Source of the DNA: CAYNFT01 sp964396535
GTDB lineage: Bacteria; Chloroflexota; Dehalococcoidia; Dehalococcoidales; UBA2162
Assembly (NCBI GenBank): GCA_964396535.1
Contig: CAYNFT010000009.1
Coordinates: 1 to 37,870, forward strand
Reading direction: 5' to 3'
Length of the DNA stretch: 37,870 bases
Position numbers and translations under genes: made by a program. Positions 30,619 through 37,870 of this stretch are shown here, piece after piece (position 1 is the first letter of the stretch; each line of letters begins with the position of its first letter). The notes beneath the pieces are model-generated. The model had not been told where the DNA came from, made no database searches, and was given only the letters and a program-made list of their open reading frames with translations.

Positions 30619-32601
30619 ATGGAAGAAAAGAATGGAGCAAGCCGGATTCTGGTAGTGGGTAGCGATCCGGATTTTATCGAGATGGCAAGAAAGGCCATCG
30701 ATGGTTCATTTGAAGCAGTATATGCCTCAAATGAAGATGAAGCATTGGAGAAGGCGAAGAAGGAGATACCCGATGCAATTCTATTAGGGTATCTTAATCC
30801 TCGGGGCGCATCCTTTCAGCTTCACAAGAAGTTCCGACAGGGCTGGATAACAAGAAATATCCCGCTTTTGGTGGCAGATGTTGACTCAGACCAGCATGCT
30901 CAAAAGGGGTGGAGGCGAGAGGAAGGACTGGAAATGGATGCTGAAGGCTACGTTGCTATTTCCGGGAACGACTATATTGCCATCTCCCGCCTACTTGAGC
31001 CAGCCAAGCTGAAGGAGAGACTAAATACTAGCCTGAGAGAAAAACTCAATATGTTTAAAGAGGCGGTTCTTGACCCGAATGCCTTCTGTGTTACCTGGGA
31101 GCAAATCGCCGGAAGAGGCGCCTTTGAAATACAGCAAGAGGAGATAATTGACAATGTAGCCAAAGCAGTAAAAGGCGGGGTTATTAATGGAATAAGTGTA
31201 ACCGATAATCCTGGTGGAAATCCAGCCATCTCTACCGAGATGCTATGTACTGAGATTAAGAAATTAGATATAGAACCATTAGTACACCTAGCCTGCCGAG
31301 ACAAAAACAGGAATGAGATGGAGAGCTTGCTCTATGGTCTGGCCGCAGCTGGCGTGAGGAATCTTCTGGTCTTGACCGGGGATGCCCCTTCAAGCGGCGG
31401 ATTTTATGGAAAATCCAAACCTGTATTCGATTTAGACCCAGTACACACTTTGCAGTTAGTAGAAATGATGAATAAAGGGTTGGAACACGAGGCTGGGCGA
31501 CGAAAGATAACTCTGGTACCGACAGAGTTCTTTGCCGGGGTTTGTGTCTCACCTTTTAAGAAATTAGAAGCAGAGCTTATGGGACAATATTACAAGCTCA
31601 GGAAAAAGATAGAAGCTGGGGCGAAGTTTATTATTACCCAGGTTGGGTATGATGCCCGAAAGTTGCACGAACTTTTGCAGTGGCTCAAGGTCTATGGATA
31701 TAACATACCCGTACTAGCAAACATCTATGTCTTACCATACGGAACGGCAAAAATAATGAATGCCAACCAGATACCTGGCTGCGTAGTCACTGATAAGCTT
31801 GTAGGCGAGCTGGCGGAGGAAGCAAAGGAGAAGGACAAGGGAAAGTCAGCTAGACTCCTAAGAGCAGCAAAAATGTATGCCGTGGCTAAAGGGATGGGCT
31901 GTGCCGGAGCCCACATAGGAGGGAATGGTATAAGTTATGAAATGGTCGATTACATCATCAGAAAAGGAGAGGAGCTGTCCAAGAACTGGCAAGATTTAGT
32001 AGCTGAATTTGACTATCCACAAAAAGATGGATTTTATTTCTTTGAGAAAGACCCTAAAACTGGCTTGAACCTCGATAAACCTGCAGCAAGACCCTTGAAG
32101 TGTTCGGCACCACTCATGTATAGATTCTCCAGACTGGCTCATACCCTGCTTTTTAACCCTAAAAGCCGGTTATTTAAAATCTTTCGACCGGTAGCAAAGT
32201 TCATTGATGCTTCACCAACACGGAAAGCACCCTTCGGATACTTTGAGCACCTGGTAAAAGTGGCTCTTTTTGGGTGCATGAATTGTGGTGATTGTGCCTT
32301 AACCGACATAGCATACCTTTGTCCTATGTCTCAGTGTCCCAAGAACCAAAGGAACGGACCCTGTGGGGGTAGCTATGATGGCTGGTGCGAGGTCTATCCC
32401 AATGAGAGAAAATGTGTTTGGGTAAGAGCCTACGAAAGATTGAAGGCTTTTAATGAAGAAGACGAGCTAGGCAGCTATGTTGTCCCTCCGTGTAATTGGG
32501 AATTATGGGAGACTCCCTCCTGGCTTAATCTATACTTAGGTAGAGACCATACAGCAAAAAGAATGGGGATAGAGCCACCTGCGGAAAAGCCTGTCCAGTG
32601 A
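30619..32601 (+). CDS. Receiver-like domain fused to methylenetetrahydrofolate reductase with MTHFR C-terminal domain
   Basis: This 660-residue protein has three parts. Residues 8-145 form a degenerate receiver with Gly (G57) in place of the phospho-acceptor, like the preceding gene. Residues about 150-450 form a MetF-like TIM barrel (GVINGISVTDNPGGNPAIS, LVHLACRDKNRNEMESLLYGL, NLLVLTGDAPSSG, KFIITQVGYDARKLHELL), which reduces methylene- to methyl-tetrahydrofolate with flavin. Residues about 495-635 form the Cys-rich MTHFR C-terminal domain: CMNCGDC, CPMSQCPKNQRNGPCGGS, GWC and KCVW. That domain (MetV-like) mediates contact with electron-transfer partners in acetogens. ATG 30619 is chosen since GGGAGGAG ends 7 bases upstream. 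The enzyme probably serves the methyl branch of the Wood-Ljungdahl pathway. The receiver fusion is not a standard MetF architecture that I know. Confidence 0.9.
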   Translation: MEEKNGASRILVVGSDPDFIEMARKAIDGSFEAVYASNEDEALEKAKKEIPDAILLGYLNPRGASFQLHKKFRQGWITRNIPLLVADVDSDQHAQKGWRREEGLEMDAEGYVAISGNDYIAISRLLEPAKLKERLNTSLREKLNMFKEAVLDPNAFCVTWEQIAGRGAFEIQQEEIIDNVAKAVKGGVINGISVTDNPGGNPAISTEMLCTEIKKLDIEPLVHLACRDKNRNEMESLLYGLAAAGVRNLLVLTGDAPSSGGFYGKSKPVFDLDPVHTLQLVEMMNKGLEHEAGRRKITLVPTEFFAGVCVSPFKKLEAELMGQYYKLRKKIEAGAKFIITQVGYDARKLHELLQWLKVYGYNIPVLANIYVLPYGTAKIMNANQIPGCVVTDKLVGELAEEAKEKDKGKSARLLRAAKMYAVAKGMGCAGAHIGGNGISYEMVDYIIRKGEELSKNWQDLVAEFDYPQKDGFYFFEKDPKTGLNLDKPAARPLKCSAPLMYRFSRLAHTLLFNPKSRLFKIFRPVAKFIDASPTRKAPFGYFEHLVKVALFGCMNCGDCALTDIAYLCPMSQCPKNQRNGPCGGSYDGWCEVYPNERKCVWVRAYERLKAFNEEDELGSYVVPPCNWELWETPSWLNLYLGRDHTAKRMGIEPPAEKPVQ

Positions 32602-32745
32602 TTTTGCTTAGGGTCAGTAATCACCAGCTTTTCTCCATAGCAGACACAAACTTCCAGAGCCCAGGCTGCCAGCGTGCCCTCTTCCATATAGGCTATCCTT
32701 GACTACCCAACGCTTGTGATTATTTCCTGCAAACGAGAGAAGAAG
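32602..32745 (-). pseudogene. Remnant of an IS110-type transposase
   Basis: On the minus strand two frames give the peptides KRWVVKDSLY and MEEGTLAAWALEVCVCYGEK plus LVITDPKQNHW. They resemble the N-terminal DEDD domain of IS110 transposases, in which an FEEGPLAxWLY segment is followed by VCDPRRN. The pieces are joined by a frameshift near 32690 and nothing of the rest is present. The relic abuts the end of the MTHFR gene, so it may mark an old insertion. I rely on recollected motifs only. Confidence 0.35.
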
Positions 32746-32797
32746 CCTCCTTATGCAGAGAACGTCACTTTCAGTACCCGGACATAATCTATCTGAA

Positions 32798-33901
32798 TTA
32801 GATTGGGATAGATTTTCCTGTCTCAAGCTCAAAGGCATGCAGATTTGCCATATTAAAGAGGACCTCAATGTCCTGTCCCGGTCTTACCGTTGTTCGAGGG
32901 TCAACCCGGGCTAAGAACTGCTTGCTATCGCTTAATAGATAGAGAAAGAACTCATTACCCATCAACTCGGTAACATCCACTTTTGCCTGTATCGGTGAAG
33001 CAACTATTCCTGGTGGCATATACTCCGGAATGTGGATATGCTCCGGTCGGATGCCAAGGGTTATTTTCTTCCCTGAATACGGTTTCAGCATAGCTACCTT
33101 TTGTGCAGGTACGGCTACTCGGAAGCTCCCTGAGTCCAGATACATCTCACTCTCGTCACCACTTATCGTAACTTCAAAGAAATTCATCGCCGGACTGCCG
33201 ATAAAGCCAGCGACGAATACATTGGTTGGCTTTTCATAAAGTTCCTGGGGTGTACCGACTTGCTGCAGAAATCCGTCATTCATTACGGCAATGCGGGTAG
33301 CCATTGTCATGGCTTCCACCTGGTCGTGGGTCACGTAGATGAAGGTTGTCCCCAATCGCTCATGAAGTTTGCTCAGTTCAGCACGGGTCTGGACACGCAA
33401 CTTCGCATCAAGATTAGAAAGCGGCTCATCTAGCAAGAAGGCAGATGGCTCACGCACAATCGCTCTGCCTAACGCCACCCGCTGACGCTGGCCACCAGAT
33501 AGCTGCCTGGGCTTACGTTTAAGGAGGTCCTCAATGCCCAGAATATGAGCTGCCTCTTGCACCCGTTTCTCTATCTCGGCTTTTGGCGTTTTCCGCAGGC
33601 TGAGGCCAAAAGCCATATTGTTATAAACTGACATATGCGAGTACAGGGCGTAGGACTGGAAAACCATGGCAATATCCCGGTCCTTTGGCGGCACGTCATT
33701 TACCAGGCGGTCGCCAATATAGATATTGCCTTGTGTTATTTCCTCAAGACCGGACAACAATCTAAGTGTGGTTGATTTCCCACAGCCGGAGGGCCCGACC
33801 AGAACAAGAAACTCCCGGTCAGCAATTACCAGATTGAGGTCGTTGACCGCAATCGTATCTCCGAACTGCTTGGTTATATGTTCAAAACGTACTTCAGCCA
33901 T
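32798..33901 (-). CDS. Carbohydrate ABC transporter ATPase (UgpC/MsmX/MalK type)
   Basis: The 367-residue ATPase has Walker A GPSGCGKST (36-44), signature LSGGQRQR (134-141), Walker B FLLDEP (155-160) and the switch YVTHDQVEAM. The C-terminal TOBE/MalK-like domain (about 240-367) includes LGIRPEHIHIPE. Such subunits power sugar or polyol import, and one ATPase may serve several importers. The gene is the last of the minus-strand operon, with about 95 bases after the inner permease gene. Confidence 0.95.
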   Translation of the reverse strand: MAEVRFEHITKQFGDTIAVNDLNLVIADREFLVLVGPSGCGKSTTLRLLSGLEEITQGNIYIGDRLVNDVPPKDRDIAMVFQSYALYSHMSVYNNMAFGLSLRKTPKAEIEKRVQEAAHILGIEDLLKRKPRQLSGGQRQRVALGRAIVREPSAFLLDEPLSNLDAKLRVQTRAELSKLHERLGTTFIYVTHDQVEAMTMATRIAVMNDGFLQQVGTPQELYEKPTNVFVAGFIGSPAMNFFEVTISGDESEMYLDSGSFRVAVPAQKVAMLKPYSGKKITLGIRPEHIHIPEYMPPGIVASPIQAKVDVTELMGNEFFLYLLSDSKQFLARVDPRTTVRPGQDIEVLFNMANLHAFELETGKSIPI

Positions 33902-33996
33902 ATCTTATTCTCTCAACTACATTAGATTCACCATAGTAATGACCCTTGTATCTCCCTACAATTCTATTGGTAATATCTTACTTTCTAGATGCCATT

Positions 33997-34893
33997 TTAA
34001 CCTTTTACTGAGCCAGTTAATATCCCCTGCACAAAGTATCGTTGTAGAGCAAAGAAGATAACCAGTGGCAACATCATAGAGATGAAAGCCGCTGCAGTCA
34101 ACAATTGCCATTGAGTGCCAAAGGAGCTTACCAGGTTGGTGATGGCCACCGTCATGGGTGATTTGCTCGGGTCTTGAAGAATAACCAGGGCTACCAACAG
34201 GTCGTTCCACACCCAGAGAAACTGGAAAATAGCCAGGGAGGCAAGTGCCGGCACAGATAGTGGTAATATCAGGCGGAAGAAGACCCGGGTATTAGAGGCT
34301 CCATCCAGATACGCCGCTTCCAGTAACTCTCGTGGTATTGAGCCGAAGAAATTCCGCAACAAAAAGATGGCAAAAGGCAAGCCATAGGCAGTGTGGGCCA
34401 GCCATATAGCTGGAAAGGTGCCAGCGATACGCATTTGAGTTAACAGCCGTAAAACTGGTATCAGGGTCATTTGTACGGGTACCACCAGAAGGGCGACGAT
34501 AAATATAAACAATGCGTCACGTCCCGGGAACTTCATCCAGGCGAAGGCAAAGGCAGCATAACCAGCCACCAGTATGGGGATAATGGTACCCGGAATAGAG
34601 ATAATAAGGCTATTTATAAAGCTCGGTCCCATTCGGTTCTGAGTAATTACAGCCTGGTAATTCTCAAGAGTGAAGTCGAAAGGGAGCTGAAAAGCAGTCC
34701 ACCAACCTGAGCTAGATACATCGGCAGCCTCCCGGAACGAACTGGTTAACAAGCCAAGAGCCGGGGTCATCCAGAGCAGCCCGATACCAATAAGTACAAT
34801 GTGTAAAGGAAACCGAGACACAAGTTTCGTTAATCTGGGGAAGAATCCCTGAATTGTATCCCCGGCTCTTGCCGATTCCAATCCCCTTATCAT
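33997..34893 (-). CDS. Carbohydrate ABC transporter permease (MalG type)
   Basis: The 298-residue inner-membrane protein has six hydrophobic helices: one near 28-50, then the SLIISIPGTIIPILVAGYAAFAFA segment onwards. The EAA loop is ELLEAAYLDGASNTRVFFRLILPLSVP, which docks on the ATPase. The C-terminal LQRYFVQGILTGSVKG ending is typical of MalG-type permeases. Its ATG overlaps the last base of the upstream permease stop codon, showing tight coupling. Confidence 0.95.
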   Translation of the reverse strand: MIRGLESARAGDTIQGFFPRLTKLVSRFPLHIVLIGIGLLWMTPALGLLTSSFREAADVSSSGWWTAFQLPFDFTLENYQAVITQNRMGPSFINSLIISIPGTIIPILVAGYAAFAFAWMKFPGRDALFIFIVALLVVPVQMTLIPVLRLLTQMRIAGTFPAIWLAHTAYGLPFAIFLLRNFFGSIPRELLEAAYLDGASNTRVFFRLILPLSVPALASLAIFQFLWVWNDLLVALVILQDPSKSPMTVAITNLVSSFGTQWQLLTAAAFISMMLPLVIFFALQRYFVQGILTGSVKG

Positions 34894-35798
34894 CAGGTTT
34901 CCTCCTGTCGCCTGAACCGACGGATGGTGATCAACATTACCGGGAAAATAGCCATCAGGAGGATAGCAGCCAGGACAGCCGCCCGACCGAAGTCACGGAA
35001 ATTGAACATCTGCTTATACATAAGCGTAGCCACCACGTCGGTACCGAAATTACCAGCAGTCATTACCCATACCATGTCAAACTTCTTAAGCGCCTGGATG
35101 ATTAGGGTAGTGGCCACCACAGCAATGGTTGGGCTGAGCTGGGGAATAATGATACGCCAGAATACCTGCCATTCATTCGCTCCGTCTACCCTGGCCGCCT
35201 CCAGAACCTCGGTTGATATGCCTTTTAAGCCGGCTGATAGCACCACCATGGCAAAACCAGTCCACATCCAGACGCCAACCACAATGATCGCAAGGTTATT
35301 GGTATGAAGGGGGGCAGGCAGAAGCAGGTCGGTATAAGGAATCTGCTGTTCAACCATCCAGGCGATGGGCTCCAAACCCAGACCTGTGCCAGCGGCATTA
35401 ACCAATCCAATCTGAGTGAAGCCTTCCGGCTTGTAAGCATAGACGAAGCGCCAGATAACTGCTGCCGCCACAAACGAGATAGCCATAGGGATAAAAACAG
35501 CCGCTTTAGCCAGAGCCTCGTAGCGGACGCGACCCGTGAGCACGGCCATTACAAGGCCGAGTCCTACGGCAAGGACGGTAAAGAAAACCAGCCAGAGTAC
35601 ATTGTTCAGCAGGGCTGCCTGTGTGGCACTATCGGTAAAGGCATATTGATAATTCTCCAGACCAACATAGGCGCTGGAATCATCATTCATGAAACTCAGA
35701 CGAACGGTATCAATGACCGGATAAATCAGGAACACAACAATGAATACCAGTGCCGGTAGTAACCATAGCCAGGGTATTAAACGTCCCCGTCTATTCAT
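34893..35798 (-). CDS. Carbohydrate ABC transporter permease (MalF/UgpA type)
   Basis: The 301-residue inner-membrane protein has helices starting with LIPWLWLLPALVFIVVFLIYPVIDTV and an EAA loop EVLEAARVDGANEWQVFWRIIIPQLSP. It belongs to the MalF/UgpA-type family 1 sugar permeases and pairs with the MalG-type subunit downstream. An unusual insertion of about 40 residues lies in the middle (AAGTGLGLEPIAWMVEQQIPYTDLLLPAP). A hairpin (35822-35858) lies between it and the binding-protein gene. Confidence 0.95.
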   Translation of the reverse strand: MNRRGRLIPWLWLLPALVFIVVFLIYPVIDTVRLSFMNDDSSAYVGLENYQYAFTDSATQAALLNNVLWLVFFTVLAVGLGLVMAVLTGRVRYEALAKAAVFIPMAISFVAAAVIWRFVYAYKPEGFTQIGLVNAAGTGLGLEPIAWMVEQQIPYTDLLLPAPLHTNNLAIIVVGVWMWTGFAMVVLSAGLKGISTEVLEAARVDGANEWQVFWRIIIPQLSPTIAVVATTLIIQALKKFDMVWVMTAGNFGTDVVATLMYKQMFNFRDFGRAAVLAAILLMAIFPVMLITIRRFRRQEET

Positions 35799-35821
35799 AT
35801 ACCCCTCACTTGAGTCTATGA

Positions 35822-35858
35822 CGGGGTAGCCCGGTACTTTAACTACAAGGCTACCCCG
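35822..35858 (-). promoter_or_regulatory. Intercistronic hairpin after the solute-binding-protein gene
   Basis: CGGGGTAGCC (35822-35831) and GGCTACCCCG (35849-35858) form a perfect 10-bp stem with a 17-base loop. There is no U-tract after it on the minus strand. Such hairpins after malE-like genes limit read-through or protect the upstream mRNA, giving more binding protein than permease. Confidence 0.55.
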
Positions 35859-35877
35859 CCTTTGCCGTTAAGCTCGC

Positions 35878-37161
35878 TTATTCGTAGGTATCTACAGCCA
35901 TGGCTTCGATATTAGCCAGGATTTCATCCAGCTGGTCTGGATTCTGTAGATATTCCAGTGTTCCTGTCCAGAATGCTTTCTGTACCGCTGAGGGCATATT
36001 GTCATCAGCATCGAAACGGAACACTGTGGCGCCGGTCAACTGCTCAGCCGCCGCTCGTGCCAGTTCATCGGGATAAGCACTCAGGCTGACCTTGCTGTTG
36101 GCAGAGGTAAAGCCACCCCGTTCAACCCATATCTGTTGTGCGTCGGCTGACGCCAGATACTCTATGAAAGAGCGGGTGGTTGCGTTGTCGTTGAAGACGA
36201 CGACGACATCAGCGCCGCCGGTCACGGCTCCTGCATACATGGAATTAATGCTCGGGAAGGGGAAGAAGGCGTAATCTTCACCAGCTACCAGGCTGGGGAA
36301 CTGTTCAGCAATAAATCCCTGAGTGAATGCTCCCAGGTAATACATGGCTGCCTTCGGCGGGTCCTCATAGGGAAGATAGGACCCATCTACAAAACCAGTA
36401 GCTAAAGCCGTAATAGCACCGCCGGGAACATAGTCAGGAGTGAGGACTATCTGACCAAACTTCTCCCAGGCAGATTTTATCTTGGAGTTAGTCCACGGGA
36501 TTTCATGGTTGACCCACTGGTCATAAACCGCCCCGCCGGACTCGTGCAGCAAAATCTCACCAATCCAATCGGTAGCTGGCCAGCCACTAGCCTCCCCACT
36601 CTCGATAGCTACCGACCACGGGTTCTTGCCTTCAGCTACGATTTGGTCGGAGAGGGCTATCATCTTGGTCCAGGTGGTAGGTACCTCCCAGCCATTCGCC
36701 GTGAATGTCTTGGGATTATACCAGACAGTGCCCTTGCTGCTGGCCTTCATGAAAATGCCATAGAGCTTGCTATCCACCGTACCCAGGTCTATCCATCCTT
36801 GAGCATATTCGTCCTCAATCTTGTCCATATCCAGGAAAGAGTCCAGGGCTACAAGCTCACCATCTTTAGCCAGCTCAGCCATCTGCCCCGGGTTGGGCAA
36901 AATAGCAATGTCGGGTGGATTACCGGCTTGGACCCTTGTTGTTAAAATAGCAATCAGGTCCCGGGTGCCGGTAAATTCCATGGTGCCATCGGTATCTTCC
37001 TCCCATGGGGCTACCATAGCCTCGAAGCTTGCCAGTTCATCTGCTCCCCAGACACCAAGCACTTCCACTGTGCCAACTTCTTCAGCACATGCCGGGAAGA
37101 GGAAAGCCACTAGAGCAATCAGAGCCGCAGCCAGATACAACTTTTTATTACGATGATTCAA
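35878..37161 (-). CDS. Extracellular solute-binding protein, family 1 (probable lipoprotein)
   Basis: The 427-residue protein begins with a signal peptide of about 24 residues: basic MNHRNKK, hydrophobic core LYLAAALIALVAFLF, then PAC with C25 as the likely lipidation site. The mature part resembles family 1 sugar-binding proteins: EVLGVWGADELASFEAMV, NPPDIAILPNPGQMAELAKDGELVALD, KASSKGTVWYNPKTFTANGWEVPTTWTKM, and a C-terminal SADAQQIWVERGGFTSANSKV. It captures a carbohydrate or related solute outside the membrane for the permeases downstream. AGGAGG lies 9 bases before ATG 37161. Which solute is bound cannot be read. Confidence 0.94.
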   Translation of the reverse strand: MNHRNKKLYLAAALIALVAFLFPACAEEVGTVEVLGVWGADELASFEAMVAPWEEDTDGTMEFTGTRDLIAILTTRVQAGNPPDIAILPNPGQMAELAKDGELVALDSFLDMDKIEDEYAQGWIDLGTVDSKLYGIFMKASSKGTVWYNPKTFTANGWEVPTTWTKMIALSDQIVAEGKNPWSVAIESGEASGWPATDWIGEILLHESGGAVYDQWVNHEIPWTNSKIKSAWEKFGQIVLTPDYVPGGAITALATGFVDGSYLPYEDPPKAAMYYLGAFTQGFIAEQFPSLVAGEDYAFFPFPSINSMYAGAVTGGADVVVVFNDNATTRSFIEYLASADAQQIWVERGGFTSANSKVSLSAYPDELARAAAEQLTGATVFRFDADDNMPSAVQKAFWTGTLEYLQNPDQLDEILANIEAMAVDTYE

Positions 37162-37749
37162 ATTGCACCTCCTATTTAGGTTATTTAACTAAAGTAGTTC
37201 AAGACAATCGAATATACGTAAATTCTGAATACAGGTAATAGGTAACGTCAACAGAAATAGAATCACCTCCTTTTATTTTATATTTTATATTGTGACTAAA
37301 ACCTTCTTCATCGCGTAGTCTCTTTTATCTCAACAAATCATGCTTCCCAGAGCTTAGGTGTTCAACAACAATAATAGAGAGCTAATAATAACGAAGTCAT
37401 AAAATGTTAGGAGAAAAAGTTACAAAATTATGACATTTGAGCTAATTATCTGCCTCACCAACAGAAGATGGTTCTAATATGAACGTAATACCTTTTTAAT
37501 ACGTTGTCAAGTTGTATACCTAAATAAACTCCTGTCTTAAAGAAGGGACCTCAGCCTTCACCACAAACTTGTCCCCCTTTTCGAAGACGCCTACTGCAGG
37601 TGCCTAGGCCATCTGCTCGAGGTCCCAGAAAGGGCTCTAAGGAGCTAATCCTCTAGTTTTTCTATTTTGTTGGGTTCCGAATATGTCTTAGCCATGCTTC
37701 GCCTTGATGCAAGGCTAGACACTAGAAGGCAGGGAAGCTATTGTAGCTG
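37162..37749. other. Upstream region of the ABC operon; no gene
   Basis: Almost 600 bases without a supportable frame. It is AT-rich near 37270-37500 and contains the 43-bp box at 37396-37438. At 37262-37274 a plus-strand ATCACCTCCTTTT equals the usual 3' end of 16S rRNA, so the minus strand shows a perfect Shine-Dalgarno sequence, but no start codon follows at useful distance. The stretch 37560-37749 ends at a strong terminator and could be the end of an unrecognised transcript. Confidence 0.45.
37396..37438. repeat. 43-bp AT-rich inverted-repeat box, copy 2
   Basis: The copy begins GTCATAAAATG and ends TTATGACATTT, giving GTCATAA...TTATGAC as a perfect 7-bp inverted repeat separated by 24 bases. 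It aligns without gaps with 2091-2133. It lies about 235 bases upstream of the binding-protein ATG, with the same orientation relative to the minus-strand gene as copy 1. Confidence 0.45.
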
Positions 37750-37789
37750 AAAATGAAACTAGCCAGTGTTGGCTGGCTAGTTTCATTTT
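37750..37789. terminator. Strong bidirectional terminator hairpin
   Basis: AAAATGAAACTAGCCAG (37750-37766) and its exact reverse complement (37773-37789) form a perfect 17-bp stem around TGTTGG. The A/T ends of the stem supply a T-tract on either strand. It probably insulates the ABC operon from genes beyond the window. Confidence 0.75.
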
Positions 37790-37870
37790 ATAATGACAAC
37801 ATTACTGAGGCGATGCTGGTTTTATGATATTTCCACTGATAGCTACCTGGCTGCTTGGTTAAATATTTAG

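Noticed and set aside
37262..37274. Perfect copy of the 16S rRNA 3' tail (anti-Shine-Dalgarno)
   Set aside because: Thirteen bases only and not followed by 16S-like sequence; on the minus strand it is a perfect ribosome site without a start codon at proper distance. Probably chance in AT-rich DNA or a relic.

Overview
The window looks like a chromosomal segment of an anaerobic bacterium. Gene content suggests an uncultured Chloroflexota, probably Dehalococcoidia-like: a tungsten aldehyde:ferredoxin oxidoreductase, indolepyruvate:ferredoxin oxidoreductase, a MetF/MTHFR C-terminal-type methylenetetrahydrofolate reductase, many small Cys-rich proteins, a DUF5679-type zinc-ribbon mini-protein and abundant C-rich palindromic repeats. 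This placement is inference; no rRNA or clear phylogenetic marker is present.

Layout. 1-2800 is a gene-poor accessory region with an IS3 end remnant, two tiny genes, a DUF378 membrane protein, palindromic repeats and a decayed flavoprotein gene. 2864-5246 (minus) is a LUD protein/PlsY-like/DegV operon behind a near-consensus promoter whose -35 lies in a palindrome. 5487-9176 holds a truncated CoA-transferase, an MBL-fold hydrolase, queH with an overlapping HAD phosphatase (minus), and a SnoaL-like protein. 9258-21686 is one long plus-strand operon behind a TTGACA-N17-TATAAA promoter: flavoprotein oxidase, CCG-type iron-sulfur protein, second flavoprotein oxidase, FAD oxidoreductase, IorA, IorB, aldehyde:ferredoxin oxidoreductase, 4Fe-4S electron carrier, acyl-CoA synthetase. 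21722-24475 has a DUF5679 protein, a structured tract that may be a group II intron remnant, a CRP/FNR regulator, a Cys-rich ferredoxin, a zinc-ribbon protein and two copies of a modular palindromic repeat. 24476-27092 has a radical SAM protein, a YkgJ-type protein and queA. 27257-29905 (minus) is a NarL-type two-component system. 30041-32601 has a lone phospho-silent receiver followed by a methylenetetrahydrofolate reductase with the same degenerate receiver fused to its N-terminus. 32798-37161 (minus) is a complete carbohydrate-type ABC importer.

How the genes may work together (inference). The long operon can be read as oxidation of 2-hydroxy acids to 2-oxo acids (flavoproteins plus CCG protein), oxidative decarboxylation to acyl-CoA with ferredoxin reduction (IorAB), recovery of aldehydes by the tungsten enzyme, and re-activation of free acids by the AMP-forming ligase. 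Reduced ferredoxin could feed C1 reduction, to which the receiver-MTHFR fusion would belong. The most novel-looking item is that pair of non-phosphorylatable receiver modules, one free and one fused to MTHFR.
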